A DNA stretch of 64,000 nucleotides from Reinekea marina (GCF_030409715.1 NZ_JAUFQI010000001.1:1797001-1861000), one strand, 5' to 3'. Counted from the first letter of the stretch, positions 45,761 through 56,414 are shown. Notes: generated by a model from the letters alone, not told the origin. Numbers and translations: made by a program.

Positions 45761-46002
45761 TGAATAAGCGAGCTGGGTGGCATAGTCTGTTTGGTGATCG
45801 GGTCGAGTAGGTGTTCAAGCCCTTCGCTTCTTAACAATAAAGCTAAGGCAAGCAGTTCGCCTAATCGACCATTAGGGAAACCCTTGGTTTGGAACCACAG
45901 CAAGTACTCTTCAGGCAGTTTGATTAACTTGCGCCCTTGATATTTGCCAAAGGGCATTGAGGTGTGGGCCAGTTCAATTAAATCGTTAGGTTCGAGGTTC
46001 AT
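45757..46002 (-). CDS. DUF3820-family protein
   Basis: 81 residues with MPFGKYQGRKLIKLPEEYLLWF and FPNGRLGELLALALLLRSEGL, the DUF3820 signature. Function unknown. Coupled to the YgjP-like gene and divergent from the small gene at 46017. Confidence 0.85.
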   Translation of the reverse strand: MNLEPNDLIELAHTSMPFGKYQGRKLIKLPEEYLLWFQTKGFPNGRLGELLALALLLRSEGLEHLLDPITKQTMPPSSLIQ

Positions 46003-46016
46003 GAAATCGTAGTCTT

Positions 46017-46343
46017 ATGTCTAAAGGTAATGAAATACCGCCGCTTCTAAAAAAGCAGGCAGAGCAATCACTCGCTAAATTTGTGGATCAAGCGCCAAAG
46101 GGTAAGGTATTCATTGCCACTTTTAAAGGTGCGCGTGTGCTTATTCAAGAACAGGTGCCACACCCTAAAAATGCCAAGCCATTAAACCTGCCTTATGCAC
46201 TATTAGATTACACCGATCAGGGCTGGCAGTTATTGTTTCGAGGCACTAGCGGCCAGTGGCAGTTAATGCCAGGCGATCTACCCAGTGCTCATATTGAAGA
46301 AAAGCTTGAGCAGATACGGGTAGACGCGCTTGGGGTGTTTTAA
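46017..46343 (+). CDS. Hypothetical protein, 108 aa
   Basis: A soluble protein with a beta-rich centre (GKVFIATFKGARVLIQEQV, YALLDYTDQGWQLLFRGTSG). No motif recognised. It sits between divergent and convergent neighbours, 14 bp from the first, so it stands alone. Confidence 0.6.
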   Translation: MSKGNEIPPLLKKQAEQSLAKFVDQAPKGKVFIATFKGARVLIQEQVPHPKNAKPLNLPYALLDYTDQGWQLLFRGTSGQWQLMPGDLPSAHIEEKLEQIRVDALGVF

Positions 46344-46345
46344 CG

Positions 46346-47470
46346 TTAAGCTTTTTGCTGCCAATACGAACTAATCATGGCTAAGCCGTGGTCTAGTGAT
46401 TCCACATCGGTTCCAAAATTTAACCGCACATTTAATGGGTTGCCAAAAAACACGCCTTCGCTCGGCATTACACCGGCTTTAATAAAATGAGGCGCTAACG
46501 GTGTTTTTAGATCTGTACTTTCAATCCAAGCTAAAAAGGTTGCTGCTTGAGGCTTAAATGACAGCCCCTCAAGGTTATTGATAACGTCTGCGACTCGTTT
46601 CTGATTGTTTTTTAAATGCGTTAATAGGGCTTTATGCCAATCGTGGCACTCAGTAAAAGCCACTTCGGCCGCTAGCATGCCGGCAAAATTAGGATCAGGC
46701 ATGATTCCGTTAGCTCGTGCTTGCCATGCGCGGCGCATACTGGCATTCGGAATAATAGCAAATGAGCAACCAAACCCAGCAACATTAAATGTTTTGCTGG
46801 CCGCCATCAGTGTAACGCTTTGGTCTTTTATGGCCTTTATAGAACTGACCGGTACATGAAGTGTGCCATCTAGAATTAGATCGCAATGAATCTCATCGCT
46901 ACACAAAACTACCTCGTATTGCTGACACAATTGCGCCAATTTATGAATGTCTTCAGCGCTTAATACAGCGCCATGGGGGTTCATTGGGTTGCACAACAAA
47001 AACAAATGACAATCAGGGTGGCTGAGTTCTGTTTCGAGTGTTTGCCAATCCCATTGCCATTGAGCGTTTTGCCAAGTAACTGGGAGTTCTACCGATTCGC
47101 AGCCCTGTAGCTTAGCGGCTTGCAACATTGGTGGATAATTTGGTGTTTGTACAATGACGCGTCCTTTTTTGCCATATACCTCGCAGGCTAAATTAAAGCT
47201 TGGCACTACGCCAGGCATCCAAACGATCCACTCTGGGTCTATGCTCCAGTTGTATTGCTTTGCACACCAGTTCACTACCGATTCATTGAGCGAAGCCCAA
47301 GGATGAGCATAACCATAAACTGGGTGATTCATCCGTTCTACTAAGGCATTTTGTATCGGCTCTGGGGAAGCAAGGTCCATGTCGGCCACCCACATGGGGA
47401 ATAAGCTTTGATGTTTGTACTTTTCCCATTTTATCGCGTGAGTATTTTCGCGATTTACCTTAGAAAACAT
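46346..47470 (-). CDS. PatB/MalY-like PLP C-S lyase
   Basis: 374 residues of fold-type I aminotransferase. FPMWVADMDLASP at the N-terminus is the MalY/PatB signature; CNPMNPHGAVLS, LCSDEIHCDLIL and the Schiff-base segment AASKTFNVAGFGCSF follow, with the C-terminal LNVRLNFGTD arginine. The family cleaves cystathionine or cysteine conjugates. The cysteine/methionine link is inferred; no neighbouring gene specifies the pathway. Confidence 0.85.
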   Translation of the reverse strand: MFSKVNRENTHAIKWEKYKHQSLFPMWVADMDLASPEPIQNALVERMNHPVYGYAHPWASLNESVVNWCAKQYNWSIDPEWIVWMPGVVPSFNLACEVYGKKGRVIVQTPNYPPMLQAAKLQGCESVELPVTWQNAQWQWDWQTLETELSHPDCHLFLLCNPMNPHGAVLSAEDIHKLAQLCQQYEVVLCSDEIHCDLILDGTLHVPVSSIKAIKDQSVTLMAASKTFNVAGFGCSFAIIPNASMRRAWQARANGIMPDPNFAGMLAAEVAFTECHDWHKALLTHLKNNQKRVADVINNLEGLSFKPQAATFLAWIESTDLKTPLAPHFIKAGVMPSEGVFFGNPLNVRLNFGTDVESLDHGLAMISSYWQQKA

Positions 47471-47539
47471 GAATCACCTCTCTATTCAGCGGCTTAGGCT
47501 GTTATAATATGTCGTTTTTAAATTGTGCGGATTATAAAA

Positions 47540-48337
47540 ATGGACAGTGTGACAGAACGTTTCGGTGGAACGCAACGTTTGTTTGGCATAGAGCCGACCT
47601 TATGGCTTACCCAAGGTAAATTTGTGGTAGTCGGTATTGGTGGTGTTGGCAGTTGGGCTGCAGAAGCGCTTGCTCGTACGGCTGTAGGGCATATTGTTTT
47701 GATCGATCTCGATGATATCTGTGTGAGCAATACGAATCGCCAAATTCACGCGCTTTCTGGTAATGTCGGCAAAATGAAAGTCGATGCTATGGCCGACCGT
47801 ATTCGGTTAATTAACCCTGAGTGCCAAGTCGATGCTATACACAGCTTTATTACGCCAGAGAATATTTCCGATTTGATTACAAGTGATGTAAATGGCGTCA
47901 TTGATGCCATCGACAGTTTAAAGCCAAAAGCGGCATTAATTGCGCATTGTCGGCGTCAAAAAATTAATTTAGTCATGACCGGCGGAGCCGGTGGGCAAAC
48001 AGACCCGACCCGCATTCAGGTCGATGATTTAAGCCGCACCTATCAAGACCCATTAGCGGCCAAAACGCGTAACTATTTGAGAAGAAATTACGGCTTTCCA
48101 AAAGCAGACAAAGGTAAATTCGGGGTCGATTGTGTGTATTCTACCGAAGCACTCGTTTATCCTCAGGCTAATGGCACTGTGTGTGCTGCAAAGCCAGGTG
48201 CAGGTAACAGCACTCGGTTAGATTGCGCTACCGGATTTGGCGCATCTATGATGGTAACAGCCACATTCGGCATGACAGCCGCCGCACGTGTGATTGATAA
48301 ATATATAGCAAAGCAACAACGTAACAAGGAGGCTTAA
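47540..48337 (+). CDS. tcdA: tRNA threonylcarbamoyladenosine dehydratase
   Basis: 265 residues from ATG 47540 (an upstream GTG at 47525 would add five). The E1-like ATP-binding loop GIGGVGSWAAEALARTAVG and IDLDDICVSNTNRQ follow RFGGTQRLFG, and NLVMTGGAGGQTDPTRI and TDCAT-type C-terminal segments match TcdA (CsdL/YgdL). It cyclises t6A37 in tRNAs. Followed closely by the TIGR03546/TIGR03545 pair. Confidence 0.9.
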   Translation: MDSVTERFGGTQRLFGIEPTLWLTQGKFVVVGIGGVGSWAAEALARTAVGHIVLIDLDDICVSNTNRQIHALSGNVGKMKVDAMADRIRLINPECQVDAIHSFITPENISDLITSDVNGVIDAIDSLKPKAALIAHCRRQKINLVMTGGAGGQTDPTRIQVDDLSRTYQDPLAAKTRNYLRRNYGFPKADKGKFGVDCVYSTEALVYPQANGTVCAAKPGAGNSTRLDCATGFGASMMVTATFGMTAAARVIDKYIAKQQRNKEA

Positions 48338-48338
48338 T

Positions 48339-48842
48339 GTGATTGACCCCATTTTAAAGGTTTTTAAAGCACTGAATTCAGATGTTGGCCCTTGGCAGCT
48401 TTCATTTGCTGTCGCATTAGGTTTGGTTATTGGCTTAACGCCACTTTGGTCTGTTCATAATATTATTGTATTACTCTTGGCTTTTATTTTACGCGTTCAT
48501 ATATCTACCTTTTTTGTGTTTTGGGCCGTATTTTCTGGCTTAGCCTATTTACTCGACCCTTGGTTCCACCAATTAGGGAGCGCTTGGTTAACCGCACCCA
48601 ATTTAACGCCAATGTGGACTCAACTGTATCAATCACAGTGGTGGCAAGTGGCTCACTTTAATCACACCATTACGCTCGGTAGCCTAGCGGTTTCTTTAGC
48701 TGCGTTTTTCCCGGTAGCGGTACTGTTTCGCCTAAGTGTGGTCAAATATCGAGCATCCATGATGCCTTGGGTGAACAAGTTGAAGGTAGTCCAGGTACTC
48801 AAAGGCAGTAAATTGTACGAACTTTATAGTCGCGCAGGGTAA
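48339..48842 (+). CDS. TIGR03546-family membrane protein
   Basis: 167 residues from a GTG with AAGGAGG five bp before it. Hydrophobic segments around FAVALGLVIGLTPLWSVHNIIVLLLAFIL and FFVFWAVFSGLAYLL, and VSLAAFFPVAVLFRL. The family regularly precedes TIGR03545, as here. Function unknown, inner membrane. Confidence 0.8.
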   Translation: MIDPILKVFKALNSDVGPWQLSFAVALGLVIGLTPLWSVHNIIVLLLAFILRVHISTFFVFWAVFSGLAYLLDPWFHQLGSAWLTAPNLTPMWTQLYQSQWWQVAHFNHTITLGSLAVSLAAFFPVAVLFRLSVVKYRASMMPWVNKLKVVQVLKGSKLYELYSRAG

Positions 48843-48851
48843 GAGGGTAAA

Positions 48852-50795
48852 ATGAAATTATTTCGAATAAGTGGCTTAATTGGTTTTGTCGTTTTTTCAG
48901 CGTTGCTATTGGTCGTTGGATTTTTGTTTATCGATGTCTGGGCTAAAAAGGGCATCGAATTGTCGGCAACCAACATCAACGGTGCCGAAGTGAATGTCGA
49001 TGACGTTGACCTAACCTTATCACCCATCGGTTTTAGAATTGAGAAGATTCAAGTTACCGATAAAGCCAAGCCAAGCCATAATCGGTTGGTTATTGAGCAG
49101 GCAGTTTTAGACATTAATTTAGCCCAGCTATTTCTAGGGCGAGTACGCATAAATGATATGCATGTAGTCGGCCTAGCTACCAATGTAGAAAGAAGCCAAC
49201 CTGGTAAGTTAGTAGAAAAACCGGCAGAGGAATCTTCGGCATTTAGTGAAGCAAGCGAAGCTTTAGTGGAAGATCGAAAAGAATCACTAGGGAGTGCATT
49301 TCCCTCGCCGAGCGAAGTTGTAGCGGATTCTACAGCTGAAACAAAGGCCGCCATTGCCAATGCCCAACTTGTTATAAACAATGCTAAATCTACTGTAGAA
49401 GCATCGGCCGCTAAGTTACCAGGCGAAGACGATTTAGCCGAATATCAGCGTAAAATTTCTGCGTTGAAAGCTCAAAAAATAGATTCTTTGGAGTCTGTTA
49501 AGCAAATGCAAACAGGCATACAAGGTTTAACAAAGCAGGTTGCAACCGATAAGTTGGCCATAGAAAAGTTAAAGTTATCGATCGATCTTTCGGTTAAACA
49601 AGCTAAAGAGGCTGTGAGTAACATTAAAGATGCACCCGCTAAAGATTGGCAAACCTTGTTATCTAAAAACCCTATAAATGCTGAAACGGCTATTGAAGTT
49701 TCTAAAATATTACTAGGGGAAGAGTTGGTTAATAAGTTTGAACAGTATCAGGGGTATTACGAAACAGCGCAGCCTTGGCTAAAGCGATTATCGAAACTGC
49801 GCGGAGAAAAAGAAGCAGAAGACCCTAGCAAAGCTCGGCTAGATGGGACCTATATTCGCTTCGAACATCCAGATCCAACGCCTAACTTTTTAATTGATCG
49901 TGGCGGCATCAGTTTCGACGCCGATGGTTGGCCTTGGCAAGTTGAAATGACTAGCGTGACGGGAGAGCAAACTATTACCGGTAAACCTGCTGAGTTTTCA
50001 ATAAAGCGTGGAGAAGGTGATAACACAGCCATGCAAGTCGGTATTACGATTGACCGCCGCGAGCCTACCGCGGTTGATACCATCAACATGATAGGTCGCG
50101 GTATTGCATTTTCAAAACAAACCGCATCTGTATCGGGTGCCGATTTAACTTGGTCGCCTGCCCCTGCGAATTTAGATGGCAATATTGTGGTGACCGATGG
50201 TGAGTTAAATGGCCAAATCACATTAAGTTTTGATGAAAATACGTTTGACTATTCAGGGGCCAGCAAAGCCGACGAGTTTATAAAAAAGGCTTTAGCTCAA
50301 GTGACAGAATTTAAAGTATTTATCGATGTAACTGGCAAAGCCTTAAAACCCAGTATTGCCGTCAGTTCTACGCTCGATAACCAAGTCGGCGAGGCATTCA
50401 GTGCTATTGCAAAAGCTGAATATGAAAAATGGCTCGACAGTGTGCGAGCTCAATTAGAAGCCGAAGTGGCCAAGCTTCGCGCACCTGTAGATGAAAAGCT
50501 AGGTTCTGTGGTCGATTTACAACAGCAGGCTAAACAGAAGGCTGATGAGTTTGAACAAAAAGTTGTTGCTCAGTTAAAAGAGCTTGAAGATAAACTAACT
50601 GCTGAGATGAAGCGGTTAGAAGAGCAAGCCAGTGCCGCTGTCGCTGCCGAGTTAAAAGCCGCGCAAGAAAAAATTGCCGCCGAAAAAGCGCGTTTAGAAG
50701 CTGAGCGCAAAGCCGCCGAAGCCGCGGCAAAAAAAGCAGCAGAAGAAAAAGCCAAAGAAGAGTTAGAAAAGCTCAAAGGCAAATTAAAATTTTAA
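48852..50795 (+). CDS. TIGR03545-family protein, AsmA-like with coiled coil
   Basis: 647 residues. One N-terminal membrane segment (GLIGFVVFSALLLVVGFLFI), then an AsmA/DUF748-like beta region (VNVDDVDLTLSPIGFRIEKI), a helical part, a second beta region and a C-terminal Lys/Glu/Ala-rich coiled coil (AAEAAAKKAAEEKAKEEL). Pairs with TIGR03546 9 bp upstream. Probably envelope-spanning; function unknown. Confidence 0.8.
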   Translation: MKLFRISGLIGFVVFSALLLVVGFLFIDVWAKKGIELSATNINGAEVNVDDVDLTLSPIGFRIEKIQVTDKAKPSHNRLVIEQAVLDINLAQLFLGRVRINDMHVVGLATNVERSQPGKLVEKPAEESSAFSEASEALVEDRKESLGSAFPSPSEVVADSTAETKAAIANAQLVINNAKSTVEASAAKLPGEDDLAEYQRKISALKAQKIDSLESVKQMQTGIQGLTKQVATDKLAIEKLKLSIDLSVKQAKEAVSNIKDAPAKDWQTLLSKNPINAETAIEVSKILLGEELVNKFEQYQGYYETAQPWLKRLSKLRGEKEAEDPSKARLDGTYIRFEHPDPTPNFLIDRGGISFDADGWPWQVEMTSVTGEQTITGKPAEFSIKRGEGDNTAMQVGITIDRREPTAVDTINMIGRGIAFSKQTASVSGADLTWSPAPANLDGNIVVTDGELNGQITLSFDENTFDYSGASKADEFIKKALAQVTEFKVFIDVTGKALKPSIAVSSTLDNQVGEAFSAIAKAEYEKWLDSVRAQLEAEVAKLRAPVDEKLGSVVDLQQQAKQKADEFEQKVVAQLKELEDKLTAEMKRLEEQASAAVAAELKAAQEKIAAEKARLEAERKAAEAAAKKAAEEKAKEELEKLKGKLKF

Positions 50796-50808
50796 GGGTT
50801 TAACCAAA

Positions 50809-51648
50809 ATGAAGATTGATGCCGTATTAGAAGTAGAAGCGGGTGATCCCCAGATTTTAATCGACTTCCTGTTAAGTAATGTCAATTTGTCAAAGTCGCG
50901 CTTAAAAGATGTCATGAGTAAAGGCGGTATTTGGCGTGTTGATAACAATGGCGAGCGTAACCGCGTGCGACGCGCCATGACTGACATCTTTGTGGGTGAA
51001 CAAATTGAAATTTTTTACGATGAAGCGCTGATGTCTGCCAAACCTATTCGGCCAGAGTTGATCGAGGATTACGGCCAATACAGTGTATGGCAAAAACCAT
51101 TCGGCATGCCATTTCAGGGCGACGATTGGGGCGATTACAACTCTTTTTTGCGTAACCTTTCATTTGCTTTCGACGAACCACGCGATACTGTGCTGCTTTC
51201 AAGCTTAGATTACAGCGCTTCAGGATTAGTGCTCGTGCCTCATACGCGAAAAGCCGCTGCAGCGATCAGTGAATCTATTGGTGTTGATTATATTGAAGAC
51301 TCGGCCGTGCATTACCGAGTGGATGTGGAAGGTGATATCGGTCAGTTAGACAGTATTGAAGTTGACATCGAAGGCGAGAAGGCCATCACCAACATTGAAA
51401 AAGTGAAATACGACGAACGTCCAAATAGATCGGTTGTCGATGTATGGCCCCAAACAGGTCGACTAAACCAAGTTAGAACACATTTCAGAGCCATAGGGCA
51501 CCCGATCATTGGTGATATTGATCCGAGCCGTGAAATAGACGATACCGTCCGACCCGATCCAGTCAGGCTAAAGTTAGTGGAGTTGACGTTTCTTTGCCCC
51601 GTGACCAAAGTTTTGAAATCTTATTCAACTATTGGCGCAAATGCATAA
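50809..51648 (+). CDS. RluA-like RNA pseudouridine synthase family protein
   Basis: 279 residues. An S4-like start (FLLSNVNLSKSRLKDVMSKGG) is followed by the RluA-type core. The catalytic motif, usually HRLDxxTSG, reads SSLDYSASGLVLVPHT, keeping the Asp but losing His-Arg. QTGRLNQVRTHFRAIGHPIIGD matches the RluA C-terminal block. The odd catalytic loop makes activity uncertain. Starts 13 bp after TIGR03545. Confidence 0.75.
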   Translation: MKIDAVLEVEAGDPQILIDFLLSNVNLSKSRLKDVMSKGGIWRVDNNGERNRVRRAMTDIFVGEQIEIFYDEALMSAKPIRPELIEDYGQYSVWQKPFGMPFQGDDWGDYNSFLRNLSFAFDEPRDTVLLSSLDYSASGLVLVPHTRKAAAAISESIGVDYIEDSAVHYRVDVEGDIGQLDSIEVDIEGEKAITNIEKVKYDERPNRSVVDVWPQTGRLNQVRTHFRAIGHPIIGDIDPSREIDDTVRPDPVRLKLVELTFLCPVTKVLKSYSTIGANA

Positions 51649-51735
51649 GTTAATTGCCAAATTTGCCACTGCCAAAGGCAAACTAGGCCATGTATACTTA
51701 CTATTCTCATTCTAGACAGTCAGAAGGACTCCTCC

Positions 51736-52926
51736 ATGTTCGAACGTGTTGTTGCCGCGCCCGCAGATCCAATTCTAGGGCTGAATGATTCATTTAATAA
51801 AGATGACCGCGCTACTAAAGTAAATTTAGGTGTGGGCGTATTTAAAGATGAAAATGGAAACACACCCATATTGGCTACCGTTAAAGAAGCGGAACGCAGA
51901 TTGGTTGAGCAAGAAACGTCTAAAAGCTATTTAGCCATTGGCGGAGACCTCGAATATGGCAAGCAAGTACAGGCATTGCTTTTTGGAAACGATCACACCA
52001 TTGTGACTAACCAATTAGCCCGTACAGCTCAAACACCTGGCGGAACGGGTGCATTGCGTATAGCGGCCGATTTTATGGCGAGCCAACTTAACGTAGATAA
52101 AATTTGGATCAGTAATCCAACCTGGGCTAACCACAACAGCGTGTTCAAAAGCGCGGGCTTACAAACAGCCGCATACAGTTACTATGATCCTCAGACACAT
52201 GGTCTAGATTTCGATGGCATGAAAGCCGATTTAAACCGCGCCGAAGCAGGCGATGCTGTTTTATTGCACGGTTGTTGCCATAACCCAACGGGAATTGACC
52301 CAACACTTGAGCAATGGAAAGAATTAGCGACTATCGCCAAAGATCGTGGCCTAATTGTACTGTTCGATTTTGCCTATCAAGGTTTTGCCCAAGGTATTGA
52401 AGAAGATGCTGCAGGCTTGCGTGCATTTACAGAAGAGGTTCCTGAATTATTAGTGGCAAGTTCTTTCAGTAAAAACTTTGGTTTGTATAATGAACGTGTC
52501 GGTGCTTTTACATTGGTTGGCAGTAATAGTGAAGTTGCCGATAACGCATTCAGCCAAGTAAAAACCATTATTCGCTCTAATTACTCAAACCCGCCTGCCC
52601 ATGGTGCAAAAGTTGTGGCGACCGTATTGGGAGACGCTTCACTTAAAGCACAGTGGATAGAAGAAGTGGCTTATATGCGTCAGCACATTCATCAGTTGCG
52701 TGGTAAGTTTGTAACCGCACTGGCCAAGCTGGGTGTCGCGCAAGATTTCAGTTTTATTGAGCAACAAAATGGCATGTTTTCGTTTTCAGGGCTAACACCT
52801 GAGCAAGTCGAAACGCTTAAAACTGACTATGGCATTTACATTGTCGGCAGCGGGCGCATTAACGTTGCTGGGTTGTCCGATAAAAATATTGAGTATGTGT
52901 GCGAATCAATCGCCAAGGTTTTATAA
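51736..52926 (+). CDS. Aspartate/aromatic amino acid aminotransferase
   Basis: 396 residues, E. coli AspC/TyrB type: start MFERVVAAPADPILGLNDSF, then KVNLGVGVFKDENGNTPIL, HGCCHNPTGIDP and the Schiff-base motif SSFSKNFGLYNERVGAF. It transfers amino groups between aspartate or aromatic acids and 2-oxoglutarate. A small GGTCAGC/GCTGGCC stem follows at 52948. Lies upstream of uvrB, a common gammaproteobacterial order. Confidence 0.9.
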   Translation: MFERVVAAPADPILGLNDSFNKDDRATKVNLGVGVFKDENGNTPILATVKEAERRLVEQETSKSYLAIGGDLEYGKQVQALLFGNDHTIVTNQLARTAQTPGGTGALRIAADFMASQLNVDKIWISNPTWANHNSVFKSAGLQTAAYSYYDPQTHGLDFDGMKADLNRAEAGDAVLLHGCCHNPTGIDPTLEQWKELATIAKDRGLIVLFDFAYQGFAQGIEEDAAGLRAFTEEVPELLVASSFSKNFGLYNERVGAFTLVGSNSEVADNAFSQVKTIIRSNYSNPPAHGAKVVATVLGDASLKAQWIEEVAYMRQHIHQLRGKFVTALAKLGVAQDFSFIEQQNGMFSFSGLTPEQVETLKTDYGIYIVGSGRINVAGLSDKNIEYVCESIAKVL

Positions 52927-52944
52927 ACCGAATTTACACACCAT

Positions 52945-52966
52945 TAAAGGTCAGCTTGCTGGCCTT
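52945..52966 (+). terminator. Terminator-like hairpin before uvrB
   Basis: AAAGGTCAGC pairs with GCTGGCCTTT; no long T-run. No LexA box (CTG-N10-CAG) was seen between it and uvrB. Confidence 0.5.
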
Positions 52967-53009
52967 TATGCTATTCGCATGCTGCAATTTGTAAGTAATA
53001 GGAGAGGGC

Positions 53010-55037
53010 ATGAAGCCGTTCAAGGTTGTATCTGATTATGAACCAGCTGGTGATCAACCCGCGGCCATTAAAGCATTGGTCGATGGCTTAAACTCTGGGC
53101 TTGCCGCCCAAACTTTATTGGGAGTCACGGGCTCTGGTAAAACCTTTACCATGGCCAAAGTGGTGGAAGCCGTAAACAGACCCACCATAGTCATGGTGCA
53201 CAATAAAACCTTAGCTGCACAGCTTTACTCTGAGTTCCGAGAGTTCTTCCCTAACAACGCAGTAGAGTACTTTGTATCCTATTACGACTACTACCAGCCT
53301 GAAGCTTATGTACCTTCCTCTGATACTTTTATTGATAAAGACTCATCGGTAAACGAACACATTGAACAAATGCGTCTGTCGGCCACTAAGGCATTGTTAG
53401 AGCGAAAAGATGTTTTAATTGTTGCCACGGTGTCGGCTATTTACGGTTTAGGCTCACCCGAAGGTTATTTAAAAATGGTTTTGCATTTGCGAAAGGGCGA
53501 CACCATTAATCAACGTGAAGTGCTCAGACGATTAGCCGAGCTGCAATACACCCGCAACGATATAGACTTTGCACGAGGCAGTTATCGGGTGCGCGGTGAT
53601 ATCATAGATATATTCCCCGCCGAATCAGAACTAGAAGCAGTTCGCTTAGAATTGTTTGATGAAGAAGTCGAAAAACTCAGTTTGTTTGACCCATTAACGG
53701 GTGAAGTATTGCAAAAGCTGAACCGATTCACCATTTACCCGAAAACGCACTACGTCACGCCACGAGAGACTATTTTAGAAGCCGTTGAACAAATAGAAGT
53801 AGAATTAAAAGAACGCCTAACCATTTTAGAGCAGAATAATCGCTTAGTTGAGGCGCAACGCTTAGAGCAGCGCACTAAATACGATTTAGAAATGATGCGT
53901 GAGCTTGGCTACTGCAACGGTATTGAAAACTATTCCCGATTTCTATCAGGCTCAGCACCGGGAGCACCACCGCCAACCCTGTTCCAGTACTTTCCTAAAG
54001 AAACCCTAATGCTGATCGATGAATCGCATGTGACCATTCCACAAATTGGTGCTATGTACAAAGGTGACCGATCTCGTAAAGAAACCTTAGTGGAGTATGG
54101 CTTCCGGTTGCCATCAGCGCTTGATAATCGGCCTCTTAAGTTTGAAGAATGGGAGCGGTTTGCACCTCAAGCCATTTATGTTTCAGCAACCCCAAGCAAA
54201 TACGAAGCCGCTAATGCTCAACAAATAGTTGAGCAGGTCGTTAGGCCGACAGGCTTAATTGATCCTGTAATAGAAATTCGTCCGGCCCAATCTCAAGTAG
54301 ACGATGTCTTAGAAGAAATTCGTTTACGTACGGCTGTAAACGAACGAGTATTGATAACGACGCTCACAAAACGCATGGCTGAAGATTTAACCGATTACCT
54401 GCAAGACAATGGCGTGAGAGTGCGTTATTTGCATTCCGATATCGACACCGTAGAACGGGTTGAAATTATTCGTGATTTGCGAAAGGGCGAGTTTGACGTG
54501 CTGGTGGGTATTAACCTATTGAGAGAAGGGTTAGATATGCCTGAGGTATCGTTAGTCGCCATTTTAGATGCAGATAAAGAAGGCTTTTTACGCAGTGATC
54601 GATCCTTAATTCAGACCATTGGTCGTGCCGCGCGTAACTTAAACGGTAAAGCCATTTTATACGCCGACAGAATGACGGGCTCTATGGAGCGTGCCATTGC
54701 AGAGACGGAACGTAGACGTAAAACCCAGGTTGCGCACAATGAAAAAATGGGCATTACGCCTCAAGCATTGAATAAAACCATTAACGATATAATCGACGGT
54801 GCGCAAAAAGCTCCTGGTCGTTCAGGGGCTATGGCTAAGAAGCGCCAAAAAGTAGAAAAAATTGGCGAAGAAGCCAAAACAACCAGTTACTTGCAAATGA
54901 GTGTTGCTGAACTGTCGAAAGAAATGATCAAAATAGAAGACAACATGCACAAGGCGGCGAAAGATATGAAGTTTGAACAAGCTGCAGCGCTGCGAGATCA
55001 GCTAATGGATTTAAAAGACATACTAAGGGCCCGATAA
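53010..55037 (+). CDS. uvrB: Excinuclease ABC subunit B
   Basis: 675 residues, normal length. Walker [11 protein letters not shown], the beta-hairpin region [23 protein letters not shown], helicase motifs ([41 protein letters not shown]) and the C-terminal UVR motif ([19 protein letters not shown]) are all present. It verifies damage in nucleotide excision repair with UvrA and UvrC. Start follows AGGAGAGGGC. pyrC begins 2 bp after its stop. Confidence 0.97.
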   Translation: MKPFKVVSDYEPAGDQPAAIKALVDGLNSGLAAQTLLGVTGSGKTFTMAKVVEAVNRPTIVMVHNKTLAAQLYSEFREFFPNNAVEYFVSYYDYYQPEAYVPSSDTFIDKDSSVNEHIEQMRLSATKALLERKDVLIVATVSAIYGLGSPEGYLKMVLHLRKGDTINQREVLRRLAELQYTRNDIDFARGSYRVRGDIIDIFPAESELEAVRLELFDEEVEKLSLFDPLTGEVLQKLNRFTIYPKTHYVTPRETILEAVEQIEVELKERLTILEQNNRLVEAQRLEQRTKYDLEMMRELGYCNGIENYSRFLSGSAPGAPPPTLFQYFPKETLMLIDESHVTIPQIGAMYKGDRSRKETLVEYGFRLPSALDNRPLKFEEWERFAPQAIYVSATPSKYEAANAQQIVEQVVRPTGLIDPVIEIRPAQSQVDDVLEEIRLRTAVNERVLITTLTKRMAEDLTDYLQDNGVRVRYLHSDIDTVERVEIIRDLRKGEFDVLVGINLLREGLDMPEVSLVAILDADKEGFLRSDRSLIQTIGRAARNLNGKAILYADRMTGSMERAIAETERRRKTQVAHNEKMGITPQALNKTINDIIDGAQKAPGRSGAMAKKRQKVEKIGEEAKTTSYLQMSVAELSKEMIKIEDNMHKAAKDMKFEQAAALRDQLMDLKDILRAR

Positions 55038-55038
55038 C

Positions 55039-56076
55039 ATGACTGAACAGCTAACTCTCATTGCACCCGATGATTGGCATTTGCATTTCCGAGATGGCGA
55101 TATGCTAAAGGAAACGGTGCCTGCCACGGCTCGCTGCTTTAAACGAGCTGTTGTAATGCCCAACTTAGTGCCACCCGTTACCAACGCCAAATTGGCAATG
55201 GAGTACCGAGACCGTATAAGCAACGCAACCCCTGCGAGTGTTGACTTCACCCCCATTATGACGATCTATCTAACAAATCAGACAACCGCTGAAGATATTA
55301 AAGAAGCGAAAGCGGCCGGAGTGTTAGCCGCAAAGCTTTACCCTGCCGGCGCGACAACAAATTCTAGTGCAGCCGTAAGCTCTTTGAACAGTTTACAGCC
55401 AGTTTTTGAAGTCATGGCAGAACAGGGTATGCTGCTTTTGATTCATGGTGAAGTGACGGAATCGCATATTGATATATTTGATCGAGAAAAAGTCTTTATT
55501 GATCAGCATCTTAAGCCCATTGTGGCCAATAACCCTGATTTAAAAGTCGTACTTGAGCACATTACAACAAAAGACGCCGTTGATTTCGTTCTTCAAGCCT
55601 CAAGCAATGTTGCCGCGACGGTAACGCCACAGCACCTTATGCTTAATCGCAACGACCTACTCGTTGGTGGTGTTCGGCCCCATAATTTTTGCTTGCCCGT
55701 GCTAAAGCGTAATACACACCAGCAGGCATTAAGGGAGGCCGTAGCCTCAGGAACGCCTAAAATATTTTTAGGAACCGATTCGGCACCGCATGAAAAGCGC
55801 AATAAAGAAAACGCCTGCGGTTGTGCAGGGTGTTATTCGGCCTGGAGTGCCATTGAATTGTACGCGCAAGTGTTCGAGGAACTCGGTTGTTTAGATAAAC
55901 TTGAGAATTTTGCCAGTGTCTTTGGTGCTGATTTTTATGGGCTACCCGTAAATACATCAACGATCACGTTGGTCAAGCAACCATGGCAAATCCCCAGTGA
56001 AATTGAATTGCCAAATGGCGAACCAATTGTACCTTTCTTTGCTAATGAAACCGTTGCCTGGCGCCTTAAATTGTAA
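55039..56076 (+). CDS. pyrC: Dihydroorotase
   Basis: 345 residues, E. coli-type. [12 protein letters not shown] supplies the metal histidines, [13 protein letters not shown] the carboxylated lysine, LLIHGE and [10 protein letters not shown] further ligands, LGTDSAPH the catalytic Asp. Third step in pyrimidine synthesis. Two bp after uvrB and overlapping the next gene by one base. Confidence 0.95.
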   Translation: MTEQLTLIAPDDWHLHFRDGDMLKETVPATARCFKRAVVMPNLVPPVTNAKLAMEYRDRISNATPASVDFTPIMTIYLTNQTTAEDIKEAKAAGVLAAKLYPAGATTNSSAAVSSLNSLQPVFEVMAEQGMLLLIHGEVTESHIDIFDREKVFIDQHLKPIVANNPDLKVVLEHITTKDAVDFVLQASSNVAATVTPQHLMLNRNDLLVGGVRPHNFCLPVLKRNTHQQALREAVASGTPKIFLGTDSAPHEKRNKENACGCAGCYSAWSAIELYAQVFEELGCLDKLENFASVFGADFYGLPVNTSTITLVKQPWQIPSEIELPNGEPIVPFFANETVAWRLKL

Positions 56077-56399
56077 TGAGCAGTGTACCCACCTTACCCG
56101 CTCAACGCGTGGGCATAGTAGCCCGCGCGATGCTGAACGGTACCCTACATTATTTGCTGGGTGCTCTTGAATTGGAGCAGTTGCGTCATGAGGTGGGTGC
56201 CTACGAAAACGACCCAGATTTTTTGCCGTTCATAGCCATAAAAATGGACATCGAACAGATGTCCATTTCACCTCAAATGCTTAAAAAAACAAATAATCAA
56301 TCAGCACAAGACGTTCAAAAAATAACTGAATCTACTCAGTGGGCGAAAGCAATTTCTTTACAGCAATGTGCAACACTTGCCGAACGATTTTCTAACTGA
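56076..56399 (+). CDS. Hypothetical protein, 107 aa
   Basis: Starts on the last base of pyrC, so translationally coupled. Small soluble protein with a helical start (RAMLNGTLHYLLGALELEQLRHEVG). No family recognised. Its stop codon is inside a terminator stem. Confidence 0.6.
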   Translation: MSSVPTLPAQRVGIVARAMLNGTLHYLLGALELEQLRHEVGAYENDPDFLPFIAIKMDIEQMSISPQMLKKTNNQSAQDVQKITESTQWAKAISLQQCATLAERFSN

Positions 56400-56414
56400 T
56401 ACCTCAGTTTTTTT
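56394..56414 (+). terminator. Rho-independent terminator
   Basis: AACTGA, loop TACC, TCAGTT, then T-run; the gene's TGA lies inside the stem. The rest of the 280-bp gap holds the flgB promoter. Confidence 0.75.

Noticed and set aside
52979..53010. LexA box at uvrB
   Set aside because: No CTG-N10-CAG type sequence was found between the aminotransferase gene and uvrB.
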